Shown: positions 8,683 through 16,505 of the stretch, in pieces
Layout: each line of letters starts with the position of its first letter
How positions within the stretch are numbered: the first letter of the stretch is position 1
Source of the DNA: Edaphobacter acidisoli
GTDB taxonomy: Bacteria; Acidobacteriota; Terriglobia; Terriglobales; Acidobacteriaceae
NCBI RefSeq assembly: GCF_014642855.1
Contig: NZ_BMJB01000001.1
Coordinates: 310,001 to 374,000 of the forward strand
DNA length: 64,000 nucleotides
Direction of reading: 5' to 3'
Translations under genes and position numbers: made by a program
The notes under the pieces: model-generated
What the model was told of the DNA's origin: nothing
Databases searched by the model: none
The model's input: only the letters and a program-made list of their open reading frames with translations

Positions 8683-8770
8683 CCCCCAGTGCTGGAAATG
8701 GCAGACAGGCTCGGTTTGCAACCGAGTGCCCATTCCGGGCGTCCGGGTCCGATCCCCGGCTGGGGGACCA
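8683..8770 (+). tRNA. Leucine-type (class II) tRNA with alanine anticodon UGC
   Basis: The 88-nt sequence folds as a full cloverleaf: acceptor CCCCCAG (8683-8689) with CTGGGGG (8760-8766); D stem CTG/CAG around a loop holding GG at 8700-8701; anticodon stem CTCGG/CCGAG with loop TTTGCAA, so positions 34-36 are TGC; a long variable arm with a GCCC/GGGC stem; T stem CCGGG/CCCGG; discriminator A8767 and encoded CCA. The long variable arm, D-arm sequence and A73 are leucine-like. The anticodon UGC reads alanine GCA codons, and the alanine identity pair G3:U70 is absent (C:G here). T-loop position 55 is C instead of the near-invariant U, and the first pair is C1:G72. It may be a missense-type tRNA charged by LeuRS, or a decaying gene. 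Confidence 0.75.
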
Positions 8771-8810
8771 ACTTCTCCCCAACCAAGTACCAAGTAGATG
8801 ATAATACCCT

Positions 8811-8930
8811 ATGGCCAAGACGAAAAAATCCCCCAAAGGTAAGCGCGGACCCAAGGAAGAACGCCTCGTCATTGCTGATCCGCAGGCGGCTATTGACGCA
8901 CTCCTGAAGAAGAAACCTGCCACCAAGTAG
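8811..8930 (+). CDS. Small basic hypothetical protein, 39 residues
   Basis: ATG at 8811 opens a 39-residue frame that is too short for most gene finders. It is very basic at the start (AKTKKSPKGKRGPKEERL), has a middle segment VIADPQAAIDALLKKK and ends PATK. The KRGPKEER stretch followed by a short amphipathic helix resembles tiny proteins I recall from Acidobacteria, without known function. No strong ribosome site is visible. It lies 40 bp downstream of the unusual tRNA on the same strand. It might bind nucleic acid (inference from charge alone). Confidence 0.45.
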   Translation: MAKTKKSPKGKRGPKEERLVIADPQAAIDALLKKKPATK

Positions 8931-9051
8931 GGCGCGATTAGAAGTCGCTGAACTCACGCGACCTCCGTTCTGCTGCCCTTTGCAACAGATACCCACTCCC
9001 GGTTTAGTTTCTCTCAGCTGCTACACTTAAATCAGGAGCCAAATGGCAGAA

Positions 9052-9073
9052 GCCCCGGGGTACTTCCCGGGGC
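9052..9073. terminator. GC-rich hairpin downstream of metG
   Basis: GCCCCGGG (9052-9059) and CCCGGGGC (9066-9073) form a perfect 8-bp stem with a 6-nt loop. On the minus strand it lies about 50 bp past the metG stop, so it may end metG transcription; the following T-run is weak. Confidence 0.4.
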
Positions 9074-9124
9074 ATTTCCCTTTGAAATCAAGACTTTGGG
9101 TACTAAGTACGGGGTGGGGGGTAC

Positions 9125-11356
9125 CTACTTCAGCCGAGACCCGAGCGCGATCTCCTCGCCGAAGGTCGCCAGCACCGGCTTGCCGTCCTCACCCTCGCTC
9201 GCGGCCAGCAACATCCCGTGCGACTCCAGCCCCCGCATCTTCCGTGGAGCGAGGTTCGCGATCACCACGATCCGTCGCCCGATCAGCTCCTCTGGCGTGT
9301 ACCACTGGGCAATCCCCGAAAGAATCTGCCGCCGCTCGTAGCCGAGGTCCACCTCCAGCCGCAGCAGCTTATCGGCCTTCGGAATCCGCTCCGCGACGAC
9401 GATCTGGGCCACGCGCAGATCGACCTTCACGAAGTCGTCGATCCCGATCTGCGGCGTCTCAGGCCGCGCCGCCTCCGCCGGGTGGTGCGCGGAGATGGGA
9501 TGGACACTCTCGGCCACCTTATTCAGCGCAGCCGTGGCCGAAGCCGAAGCGATCGGCATCTCGGCAAACTCAGTGCGGTGACGGGCAGAGGCGTCGAGGT
9601 CGGAATTAACCTGCGGCAGCGCGATCACAGACTTTGAACCATTTGAACCATTGGACTTCGTAGCGTTTGCAGTTTCGATGTCATTCATAACTTGAATCAG
9701 TTCCTTAGGTGCTCTTGGGAAGATGGGACCAAGCGCACCGAGTTTGGTCCCAGGCTTGAGGTCGCCCCATTGTAGATTGTTCAGCTTGCCGTTGCGCGCA
9801 GCCTGCTCAATATCACCAAGCCCAAGCTGCGCCCAGACTTTAGACGTGGCGTAGGGCAGGATGGGGTAAAGGAGAGCAGTGATAATGCGGATGGATTCGG
9901 CGGCGGCGTAAAGGACCTCGTCCAGTTGCTTTTGACTCTCATCGTCGTGATTTTTTGCAAGCTTCCACGGAGTTTTTGATGAAATCTGGTTGTCGGTAGC
10001 TGCTATTAGGCCCCAGACGATATCGAGATATCGTGAGAAGTCGCGCTGTTCGAAGAGAGATGGAAGAGAATCGTTCGCAGTGACACTCTCAAACAGGCGG
10101 ACGAGGCTGTCAGGGCTAGACCGCTCTGAGATTGAATTGGAGCGGAAATCCGCGATCATCTTCAGCGTGCGGCTGACGAGGTTGCCGTAGCCGTTAGCGA
10201 GGTCGCTGTTGTAACGCTGAACAACGGCGTCAAAGCTGAAACTTCCATCGTTACCGAATGGAATCTCGCGCAGGAGGAAGTAGCGCAGCACGTCGGCGGC
10301 GAAGAGGTCTTGCTCGTGCTTCGAGGCTTCGGGTTGCAGCGTGCCGAAGGCGTCGAGGATGGTTTCCGTGCGGACGATGTTGCCCTTGGACTTCGACATC
10401 TTGTCGTTCTCAAAGAGCAGCCAGCCATGCGCGGTAATGGCTTTGGGCAGTGGAAGCTTTGCCGCCAGCAGGAACGCGGGCCAGTAGACGCAGTGGAAGC
10501 GGATGATCTCCTTGCCGACGAGGTGCAGATCAGCAGGCCAGTATTTTTCAAACTTCGCCTGCTCGGCTGGATCGTCTGAGCCATAGCCAATCGCTGTCAT
10601 GTAGTTGGCCAGCGCATCGAGCCAGACGTAGATCACGTGCTTCTCGTCACCAGGGACGGGGATACCCCACTTGAAACTGGTGCGCGAGATTGAAAGGTCT
10701 TTGAGCGCACCCGGAACATAGGGATGGCCCGCGGCAGAGTTTTCCGTCGCTCCGTCATTCACATTGCCGCGTAGGAAGCTGAGCACTTCATTGCGGCGTG
10801 TCTCAGGCTGAATCGCAAGTTCGCCAGATTCGATCAGGTCGATAAGTTGCCGCTGGAACGCGGACAGCTTGAAAAAGTAGTTCTCTTCGGTGACGGTCTC
10901 GGTGATGCGTCCGCACTCGGGGCAGGGCGCGCCGACCGGTACATCGACAAACGTCTCATCCGAGATGCAGTACTGGCCGGTGTAGCTGCGCAGTTCGATA
11001 TAGCCATTCTCCTGGAGCGTACGGAAGAGCTTCTGGACGCCTGCTTTGTGGCGCGGCTCGGTGGTGCGGATGTAGTCGTCGTTGGTGATGCCCATGCGCT
11101 TCCACAGGTTGCGGAAGCTGTCGGACACCTCGTCGGCAAACTGCTGTGGCGCAATGCCGGCGGCTTCGGCGGAGCGCTGGATCTTCTGGCCGTGCTCGTC
11201 GGTGCCGGTCAGGAAGAAGGTGTCGTCTCCGAGCAGGCGGTGACGACGCGCGATGACGTCGGCGGCGATGGTCGTGTAGGCGTGGCCGATGTGCGGGCGC
11301 GCGTTCACGTAGTAGATCGGAGTAGTGAGGTAAAACTTTTGCTTTGGCTCGGACAT
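9125..11356 (-). CDS. metG: Methionyl-tRNA synthetase
   Basis: This 743-residue cytosolic enzyme charges tRNA-Met and initiator tRNA with methionine. The class I signatures are present: HIGH at residues 22-25 (ARPHIGHAYT) and KMSKS at about residue 319. The connective peptide has a CPEC knuckle (VGAPCPECGR). The helical anticodon-binding domain follows, and the C-terminal 100 residues are an EMAP/Trbp111-like tRNA-binding domain beginning IGIDDFVKVDLRVAQIV, which allows dimerisation. A low-complexity linker (about 570-640) joins it. The gene stands alone on the minus strand, followed downstream by the accessory tRNA patch. Confidence 0.97.
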   Translation of the reverse strand: MSEPKQKFYLTTPIYYVNARPHIGHAYTTIAADVIARRHRLLGDDTFFLTGTDEHGQKIQRSAEAAGIAPQQFADEVSDSFRNLWKRMGITNDDYIRTTEPRHKAGVQKLFRTLQENGYIELRSYTGQYCISDETFVDVPVGAPCPECGRITETVTEENYFFKLSAFQRQLIDLIESGELAIQPETRRNEVLSFLRGNVNDGATENSAAGHPYVPGALKDLSISRTSFKWGIPVPGDEKHVIYVWLDALANYMTAIGYGSDDPAEQAKFEKYWPADLHLVGKEIIRFHCVYWPAFLLAAKLPLPKAITAHGWLLFENDKMSKSKGNIVRTETILDAFGTLQPEASKHEQDLFAADVLRYFLLREIPFGNDGSFSFDAVVQRYNSDLANGYGNLVSRTLKMIADFRSNSISERSSPDSLVRLFESVTANDSLPSLFEQRDFSRYLDIVWGLIAATDNQISSKTPWKLAKNHDDESQKQLDEVLYAAAESIRIITALLYPILPYATSKVWAQLGLGDIEQAARNGKLNNLQWGDLKPGTKLGALGPIFPRAPKELIQVMNDIETANATKSNGSNGSKSVIALPQVNSDLDASARHRTEFAEMPIASASATAALNKVAESVHPISAHHPAEAARPETPQIGIDDFVKVDLRVAQIVVAERIPKADKLLRLEVDLGYERRQILSGIAQWYTPEELIGRRIVVIANLAPRKMRGLESHGMLLAASEGEDGKPVLATFGEEIALGSRLK

Positions 11357-11394
11357 GGAGTGGCTTAGAGCAAGTTTAGCAGGGTAGCCGCGCG

Positions 11395-11718
11395 CTATCG
11401 CCAGTGATAGACGACAAGACCGCCAGCCACGATCAATGCTCCGCCAACCAGTACGCTGATACTCGGAACTACGCGGAAGAAGAGGAAGTTGACGATCTGG
11501 AAGACAACAAACAGCGTCGCAACATACAGTCCAGTAACGGTGGCGAACTCAACAGGAGCGAGGTTGAGCCAGGTGCCGTAGAGGGTGAGCAGGATCCCTC
11601 CAACGAGGAAAAGACCGACGCGAACCGGCGTGGATGAGTGATGCAGAGCCACCCGGACTACAGCATCTCCTACTGCCTCAAATATGGTCGCGGCAAGTAC
11701 AAAGAGAAAGATTTTCAT
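11395..11718 (-). CDS. Small four-helix membrane protein (SMR/EamA-like)
   Basis: A 107-residue protein with about four hydrophobic segments (roughly 2-22, 33-52, 58-80 and 85-104). The layout recalls small multidrug-resistance or half-size EamA transporters, but I see no diagnostic acidic residue of the SMR active site beyond E14 in the first helix. It would be an inner-membrane protein. It lies 38 bp upstream of metG on the same strand, so co-transcription is possible. Function is not known. Confidence 0.7.
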   Translation of the reverse strand: MKIFLFVLAATIFEAVGDAVVRVALHHSSTPVRVGLFLVGGILLTLYGTWLNLAPVEFATVTGLYVATLFVVFQIVNFLFFRVVPSISVLVGGALIVAGGLVVYHWR

Positions 11719-11820
11719 CTCCTCTCATGCTCTCAAGGGGTGCGCGAGCGCGCAATAAAAATCGGCCAGTCGCCCGTCAGTCGCGGCTCGACACGCATGT
11801 CGTTTGTCGACGGGTGAAAT

Positions 11821-12591
11821 TCAGTCGGCGTGGGTATCGTCGACATGCGCAGGCGCTGGTGTCAGGTCGACCTCTGCTGCCTGGGCGATGCGGGCGAGGT
11901 TCAGGTGCTTCTCCATCGCCGTGCGGGCCTGCGTGGGATTGTGCGAGCGGATGGCACGGTAGACCTCGCGGTGCATCTCGGCCGACTCTTTCAGGTCCTG
12001 CGCATTCATCACCGTCTTCGAGCGGTACTCGTAGAGGTTGGCGGTGATGGTCTCCATGAGCGCGCCGAGGATGGGATTGCCGGAGGCGCGGGCGACGGTG
12101 CGGTGGAAGCGCACATCGTGGATGAGGTACTGGTGCGGGTTGTCGAGCGTGGCGTACATCTCGGCGACCTCTTCGGCCAGCTCGGCGATGTGCTCGCCGC
12201 TCGCGCGCTCGGCTGCTAGAGCAGCGACGTTGGACTCGATAACAAGACGCGCTTCAAACATCTGCCAGGGCATGAAGCCATGAAGCACGCCGAGGACGGA
12301 GAGCGAGCTGGAGTCGAGCGCAGGCGGTCCACTCGAAACGAATGTCCCGGCGCCGTGGCGGCTTTTGAGCACGCCCATCGCAGAGAGAAAGCCGATGCCC
12401 GCGCGCAGGCTGGAGCGGCTGATTTTGAGCTGGCGGGCGAGGTCGCGCTCTGGCGGCAGACGGTCGCCTGGCTTTACCTCGCCGCTTGCGATGAGGCCGC
12501 GGACATGTTCGACGACCTGCATGGTGAGCTGGCTGTGAGCTGCCGAGTCGTCGTGAATCTCTTTAAGGGGCTCTTTGGCGTCTTTCTTCAC
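11821..12591 (-). CDS. GntR/FadR-family (FCD) transcription regulator
   Basis: A 256-residue regulator. The N-terminal winged helix (about 20-90) reads LIASGEVKPGDRLPPERDLARQ... then SRSSLRAGIGFLSAMGVLKS. The C-terminal FCD ligand domain (about 100-235) keeps the metal-type pattern D-x3-H in HDVRFHRTVARASGN plus later histidines (EMHREVYRAIRSH). The start chosen is GTG at 12591 with GGAG about 11 bp upstream; the frame stays open far upstream, but that region is the MFS gene in another frame. It is downstream of the hexuronate-type transporter, and a TGGT-N3-ACCA operator lies in the transporter promoter. It probably represses pectin or hexuronate uptake genes. Confidence 0.85.
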   Translation of the reverse strand: MKKDAKEPLKEIHDDSAAHSQLTMQVVEHVRGLIASGEVKPGDRLPPERDLARQLKISRSSLRAGIGFLSAMGVLKSRHGAGTFVSSGPPALDSSSLSVLGVLHGFMPWQMFEARLVIESNVAALAAERASGEHIAELAEEVAEMYATLDNPHQYLIHDVRFHRTVARASGNPILGALMETITANLYEYRSKTVMNAQDLKESAEMHREVYRAIRSHNPTQARTAMEKHLNLARIAQAAEVDLTPAPAHVDDTHAD

Positions 12592-12665
12592 GTGGAACAA
12601 AACTCCTTGCGCCGGTGTGGAAGAAGGGTAACACGGAGAAACGGCAATCGATAAGCGGCAGCAAG

Positions 12666-12689
12666 CGCCTCGCGGATTTGAGAGGCGCA
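12666..12689 (-). terminator. Hairpin between the MFS transporter and the GntR regulator
   Basis: GCGCCTC (12666-12672) and GAGGCGC (12683-12689) make a perfect 7-bp stem with a 10-nt loop, about 50 bp past the transporter stop. The T-run on the minus strand is poor, so it may only attenuate reading into the regulator. Confidence 0.4.
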
Positions 12690-12740
12690 AGACAAGCAAC
12701 GCGGCTGCAGGCACGAGCTTCCTTACAGCCGCTAAACCGA

Positions 12741-14081
12741 TTAGGCCGTCTGTTCTTCCGTTCGCGGCAGGCCGAGTCGTGGGACGAGCCATTGGAAGAT
12801 GACGAGCGAGACGACGTAGGCAAATCCCGCAAGCGTGAAGATGACGAGCGGATGCAGCGAGAACAGCTCCGAGACAAGCCAGGTGAAGAAGGCTCCGCCC
12901 GCCGCGCCTGCTGCTCCGCCCAGGCCGACAACCGTGCTGACGCTGGTGGATGGGAACATGTCCGTCGGCGTGGCGAAGATGTTCGCCGACCAGCCCTGAT
13001 GCGCCGCAGTGGCAAGACAGAAGAGTCCGATCGCAGGCCACGGGTTGCTGTGGAAGATCTCGTGCATATGCGGGACGAGCATGATGGGCAGCACGCAGAG
13101 GGAGGTGACGAGTAGCGCGAACTTGCGGCCCGCGTTGACCGATGCGCCGTGCTTCATACGGAAGCCGGAGAGCCATCCGCCGGCGACGGAGCCGATGGTG
13201 GCGGCGGTGTAGATGATGATGAGCGGATACTTGGCATGATTGAGATCCAGGCCGTATTTGTCGTGGAGAAACTTGGGAAGATAGAAGAGATAGAACCACC
13301 AGATGGGGTCGGTGAAGGCCTTGGCGATACAAAAAGCCCAGAAGCCGCGATGGCGCGCGAGCGTGCCGTAGAGTGGCTTGTCTTTCGTGACGGGTGCAAG
13401 CGCTGCCTGCGTCATCGTCAAGCCGCGGCGCAGCTTGTTGTACGGGAAGATGAGCCAGATGATGCACCAGATCAGGCCCATGGAGCCGGTGCAGATAAAG
13501 GCGGCGTGCCATCCAAAGGCCGTGGTGACGGCAGCGATCAGGATAGGCGCGATGAAGAACGAGGCATTGGTTCCGGAGTTGAAGAGGCCGTTGGCAAGAG
13601 CGCGCTCGTCGGAGGGGAACCACTCGGTGACAGCCTTGATGGCGGCGGGGAAGTTGCCGGACTCGCCGAGACCGAGGAAGATGCGTGCGATGCAGAAGCC
13701 GATGACGCTGGAGACCAGAGAGTGGCTGATAGAGGCGCATCCCCAGATAAGGATGGCGAGCACGTAGCCGGTTTTGGTGCCGAGCTTGTCGATAACGCGC
13801 CCGGCGAAGAGGAAGCCGACTCCGTAGGCGATCTGGAAGCAGATCACGATGCGGCCGTAGTTGAGGTCGTACGCGTGCTGGTGGGCGGAGTCGAGGCCCG
13901 GAATCCAGCCCATGAAGGGCAGATGCAGCAGCGGTTCGATCAGCGAGAGGACCGAACGGTCCATGTAGTTGATGGTTGTCGCGAGGAAGAGAAGAAAACA
14001 GACGAACCATCGAATATTGGACTTGTCGGGGGCCGTGGCGGTAAAGCCCTGGTCAGACAGACTGGCGGTGTTGGAAGGCAT
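12741..14081 (-). CDS. MFS transporter, hexuronate/ACS type (ExuT-like)
   Basis: A 446-residue inner-membrane carrier with about 12 hydrophobic segments. The first helix has ATTINYMDRSVLSL, typical of the anion:cation symporter family that takes up galacturonate, glucuronate and related acids, followed by FLGLGESGNFPAAIKAVTEWFP, a hallmark loop of that family. Its promoter holds a palindromic GntR-type site 27 bp before the ATG. The divergent neighbour is a pectin methylesterase and the downstream gene a FadR-type regulator. Together they support uptake of pectin-derived uronate; the exact substrate is inferred. Confidence 0.85.
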   Translation of the reverse strand: MPSNTASLSDQGFTATAPDKSNIRWFVCFLLFLATTINYMDRSVLSLIEPLLHLPFMGWIPGLDSAHQHAYDLNYGRIVICFQIAYGVGFLFAGRVIDKLGTKTGYVLAILIWGCASISHSLVSSVIGFCIARIFLGLGESGNFPAAIKAVTEWFPSDERALANGLFNSGTNASFFIAPILIAAVTTAFGWHAAFICTGSMGLIWCIIWLIFPYNKLRRGLTMTQAALAPVTKDKPLYGTLARHRGFWAFCIAKAFTDPIWWFYLFYLPKFLHDKYGLDLNHAKYPLIIIYTAATIGSVAGGWLSGFRMKHGASVNAGRKFALLVTSLCVLPIMLVPHMHEIFHSNPWPAIGLFCLATAAHQGWSANIFATPTDMFPSTSVSTVVGLGGAAGAAGGAFFTWLVSELFSLHPLVIFTLAGFAYVVSLVIFQWLVPRLGLPRTEEQTA

Positions 14082-14107
14082 TAAGTTGTAACTCCGACGA
14101 CAAAGGT

Positions 14108-14118
14108 TGGTCTGACCA
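14108..14118. promoter_or_regulatory. FCD-GntR (FadR-like) operator
   Basis: TGGTCTGACCA is a perfect palindrome around one central base and fits the TGGT-N3-ACCA pattern bound by FadR, ExuR and UxuR relatives. It lies 27 bp upstream of the transporter start and 178 bp upstream of the pectinesterase start, with the GntR gene next in line. It probably controls both directions. Confidence 0.65.
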
Positions 14119-14295
14119 TATTCAGTGCTGGCTTTTTAGGGCTGAAAGTTTGAGGAAACGTGCTGTGGATGAGGATAGCTGCTTTCAACATAGATGTGTC
14201 AAGCGAATGCGACAGACGGGCAGTTCTGTTGCGGCGTGCCGGATGAGGTATCTTGGGCAAAAGTGGTCCTACGAAATCGTTTCAAGGGGGAAGAG

Positions 14296-15291
14296 ATGAG
14301 GTTAGAGGTTGCCGGGCTAGCGTTTCTGGTTGTGTGCGGTGTTGCTGGTGCACAGATGAAGACGATCACGGTGGGAGCGAAGGGCGCGGACTTCACGACG
14401 ATCCAGGCTGCAGTTGACGCTGCTCCGGCAACTGGCGCGGTGATACGAATTGAGCCTGGGGTGTATCGCGAGGTGGTGCATGTGGACCAATCACACATCC
14501 AGTTCCGCGGGCAGACGGATGATCCGTCGAAGGTCGAGCTGGTTTATGGCAACAGCGCGGCTTCAACTTGTGGAACCTCATGCTCTGCGACGCTCTTTGT
14601 TACAGGGACAGACTTTATTGCGACTGACATGACGATTGCCAACGACTACAGCAAGACGAGCGATGTACCTTCGCAGGCCGTGGCGCTTTCGGTGCGAGGC
14701 GACCGTGCCGTGTTTCGTCATGTGCGACTGCTGGGCGCACAGGACACTCTCTACGCGGCGAGCGGTCACTGCATGAACGGAGCGGTGAACTGCACGATCT
14801 CGCGGCAGTACTATGCGGACTGCTATATCGAAGGGCACGTGGATTTCATCTTCGGCGATGCGAAGGCGGTCTTCGACCACTGCGAGATTCACAGCATCCC
14901 ACACATTGCCGGAGGTTATCTGACGGCGCAGAGCAACACGCGACCGGGGCAGGATTCCGGGTATGTCTTCAACCATTGCAAACTGACGGCGGACGAGGGC
15001 GCGGGGAATGTGTACCTGGGCCGTCCGTGGCGTGACTATGCGACGGTGGTCTACCTGAATACGTGGATGGGCAAACAGATTATGCCGGCAGGCTGGTCGG
15101 ATTGGAAGAGCGCGCCTGCGCCACGTCTGCCGATGACTACTTATGCAGAGTTCAACTCAACCGGGCCAGGAGCGGATGCGAAGGATCGGGAGCCTTATGC
15201 GAAGCAGCTCACCGCTGCCGAAGCGGCGAAGTACGAAACGAAGGCGTACATGGCGGGTAACGATGGCTGGAATCCCGAGGCAGTGAAGTAG
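14296..15291 (+). CDS. Pectin methylesterase, CE8 family, secreted
   Basis: The enzyme de-esterifies methylated homogalacturonan outside the cell. The ATG at 14296 follows a strong AAGGGGGAAG site and begins a Sec signal (MRLEVAGLAFLVVCGVAGAQ). The 331-residue protein is a right-handed beta-helix with all family signatures: QAVALSVRGDRAVF, LLGAQDTLYA (catalytic Asp in QDTLY), HVDFIFGDA (second Asp), GGYLTAQSNT and LGRPWRDYA (substrate-binding Arg). A longer frame opens at 14194 but lacks a ribosome site and would block the signal. It is divergent from the uronate-type transporter and probably shares its GntR control. Confidence 0.94.
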   Translation: MRLEVAGLAFLVVCGVAGAQMKTITVGAKGADFTTIQAAVDAAPATGAVIRIEPGVYREVVHVDQSHIQFRGQTDDPSKVELVYGNSAASTCGTSCSATLFVTGTDFIATDMTIANDYSKTSDVPSQAVALSVRGDRAVFRHVRLLGAQDTLYAASGHCMNGAVNCTISRQYYADCYIEGHVDFIFGDAKAVFDHCEIHSIPHIAGGYLTAQSNTRPGQDSGYVFNHCKLTADEGAGNVYLGRPWRDYATVVYLNTWMGKQIMPAGWSDWKSAPAPRLPMTTYAEFNSTGPGADAKDREPYAKQLTAAEAAKYETKAYMAGNDGWNPEAVK

Positions 15292-15311
15292 AGCGCGGTA
15301 TCATCGCACAA

Positions 15312-16505
15312 GTGAGCGACTCGATACAGCCAATGATGGAGCGGTTGCGCGCAGGCGATGTGCGTGTGCTGGCGCGTGCGGTGTCGGTGGTCGAGGACCG
15401 GCTGCCTGAGGCGGCGGAGCTGCTTGCTGCGTGCCGCCAATCTGCGGTGCGAGCACTGAGGATTGGCGTAACTGGGCCTCCGGGAGCAGGGAAGAGCACG
15501 CTGGTAGACCAGTTGGCTCGACTTCTACGTGCGGAGGGGAAGACGGTTGCGGTGCTGGCGGTTGATCCGTCGAGCCCTTTTACTGGTGGCGCTCTGCTGG
15601 GCGACCGCATTCGGATGCAGGGGTTCGCGGACGATGATGGCGTGTTTATTCGCAGCATGGCTTCGCGTGGTGCGATGGGCGGGATTGCCCGCGCGGCTGC
15701 CGATGTTTGCACGGTGATGGAGGCTGCGGGGCGCGAGACGGTTCTGATTGAGACTGTCGGGGTTGGACAGGATGAGGTGGATGTTGTTGGGCTCGCGGAT
15801 GTGGCTGTTGTCGTGCTGGCTCCTGGGATGGGCGACGATGTGCAGAGCTTGAAGGCCGGGTTGATGGAAGTGGCGGATGTCTTTGCTGTGAACAAGGCTG
15901 ATCGTGGTGGTGCGGAGGCTGTCGAGGCGGAGATTACATCAATGCAGGCGCTGGCCAGTGAGCATGGTGCGTGGGTGCCACCAGTTGTGCGAACGGTAGC
16001 TACTACAGGCGATGGCGTTTCAGCGTTGCTCTCGGCAGCGCGTCATTGTGCGGCACAGAAGAGTGCGCGGCGTGAAAGGATTCGAGCGAGTGTGAAGCTC
16101 GACCAGCTAAGGCTCGATCACATGGGCGTGGCCGTGCGAAGTATTGCTGCAGCGCGCGGATTTTATGAAGCGCTGGGGCTTTCCGTCACGCATGAGGAGA
16201 CGGTAGAGCATGAGAAGGTAAAAACAGCGATGCTCCCACTGGGAGACACGCGGATTGAGCTGCTGGAGGCGACCGAGGCGGATTCTGTGATTGGGCGTTT
16301 CATTGAGAAGCGTGGTGAGGGGTTGCATCACATTGCTGTGTATGTGCCGGGAGTGGATGCGGCGTTTGAGCGCATGAAGGCTCAGGGCGTGCGGCTGGCC
16401 AGTAATGCGGTTCGTGTGGGTGCGGGCGGGCATCGCTACTTTTTCGTGCATCCTTCGAGCACGGGCGGTGTTCTGCTGGAGATTGTTGGCGAGGATAAGG
16501 CTTAA
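15312..16505 (+). CDS. Fusion: MeaB/ArgK GTPase plus methylmalonyl-CoA epimerase
   Basis: One 397-residue protein joins two partners of the methylmalonyl-CoA pathway. Residues about 1-258 are the MeaB-type G protein that protects B12-dependent methylmalonyl-CoA mutase: P-loop GPPGAGKS (55-62), VDPSSPFTGGALLGDRIRM, ETVGVGQDE and NKAD. Residues about 264-397 are a vicinal-oxygen-chelate epimerase: LDHMGVAVRS, then GEGLHHIAVYV with metal-type histidines and LLEIVGE at the end. The GTPase part is shorter than standalone MeaB (usually over 300 residues); its C-terminal dimerisation arm seems replaced by the epimerase. GTG start. The next gene, tsaB, overlaps the stop by one base. No mutase gene is nearby. 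Confidence 0.88.
   Translation: MSDSIQPMMERLRAGDVRVLARAVSVVEDRLPEAAELLAACRQSAVRALRIGVTGPPGAGKSTLVDQLARLLRAEGKTVAVLAVDPSSPFTGGALLGDRIRMQGFADDDGVFIRSMASRGAMGGIARAAADVCTVMEAAGRETVLIETVGVGQDEVDVVGLADVAVVVLAPGMGDDVQSLKAGLMEVADVFAVNKADRGGAEAVEAEITSMQALASEHGAWVPPVVRTVATTGDGVSALLSAARHCAAQKSARRERIRASVKLDQLRLDHMGVAVRSIAAARGFYEALGLSVTHEETVEHEKVKTAMLPLGDTRIELLEATEADSVIGRFIEKRGEGLHHIAVYVPGVDAAFERMKAQGVRLASNAVRVGAGGHRYFFVHPSSTGGVLLEIVGEDKA

Noticed and set aside
8160..8996. 278-codon minus-strand frame over the tRNA patch
   Set aside because: It runs antisense through a tRNA and the coiled-coil gene and has no motif.
9043..9609. Plus-strand frame with a plausible ribosome site before metG
   Set aside because: It continues antisense through metG and its first codons lie in a hairpin; no motif.
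12592..14010. Long N-terminal extension of the GntR regulator frame
   Set aside because: This part reads arginine- and histidine-rich sequence in another frame of the MFS gene, with no family similarity; the true start is the GTG at 12591.
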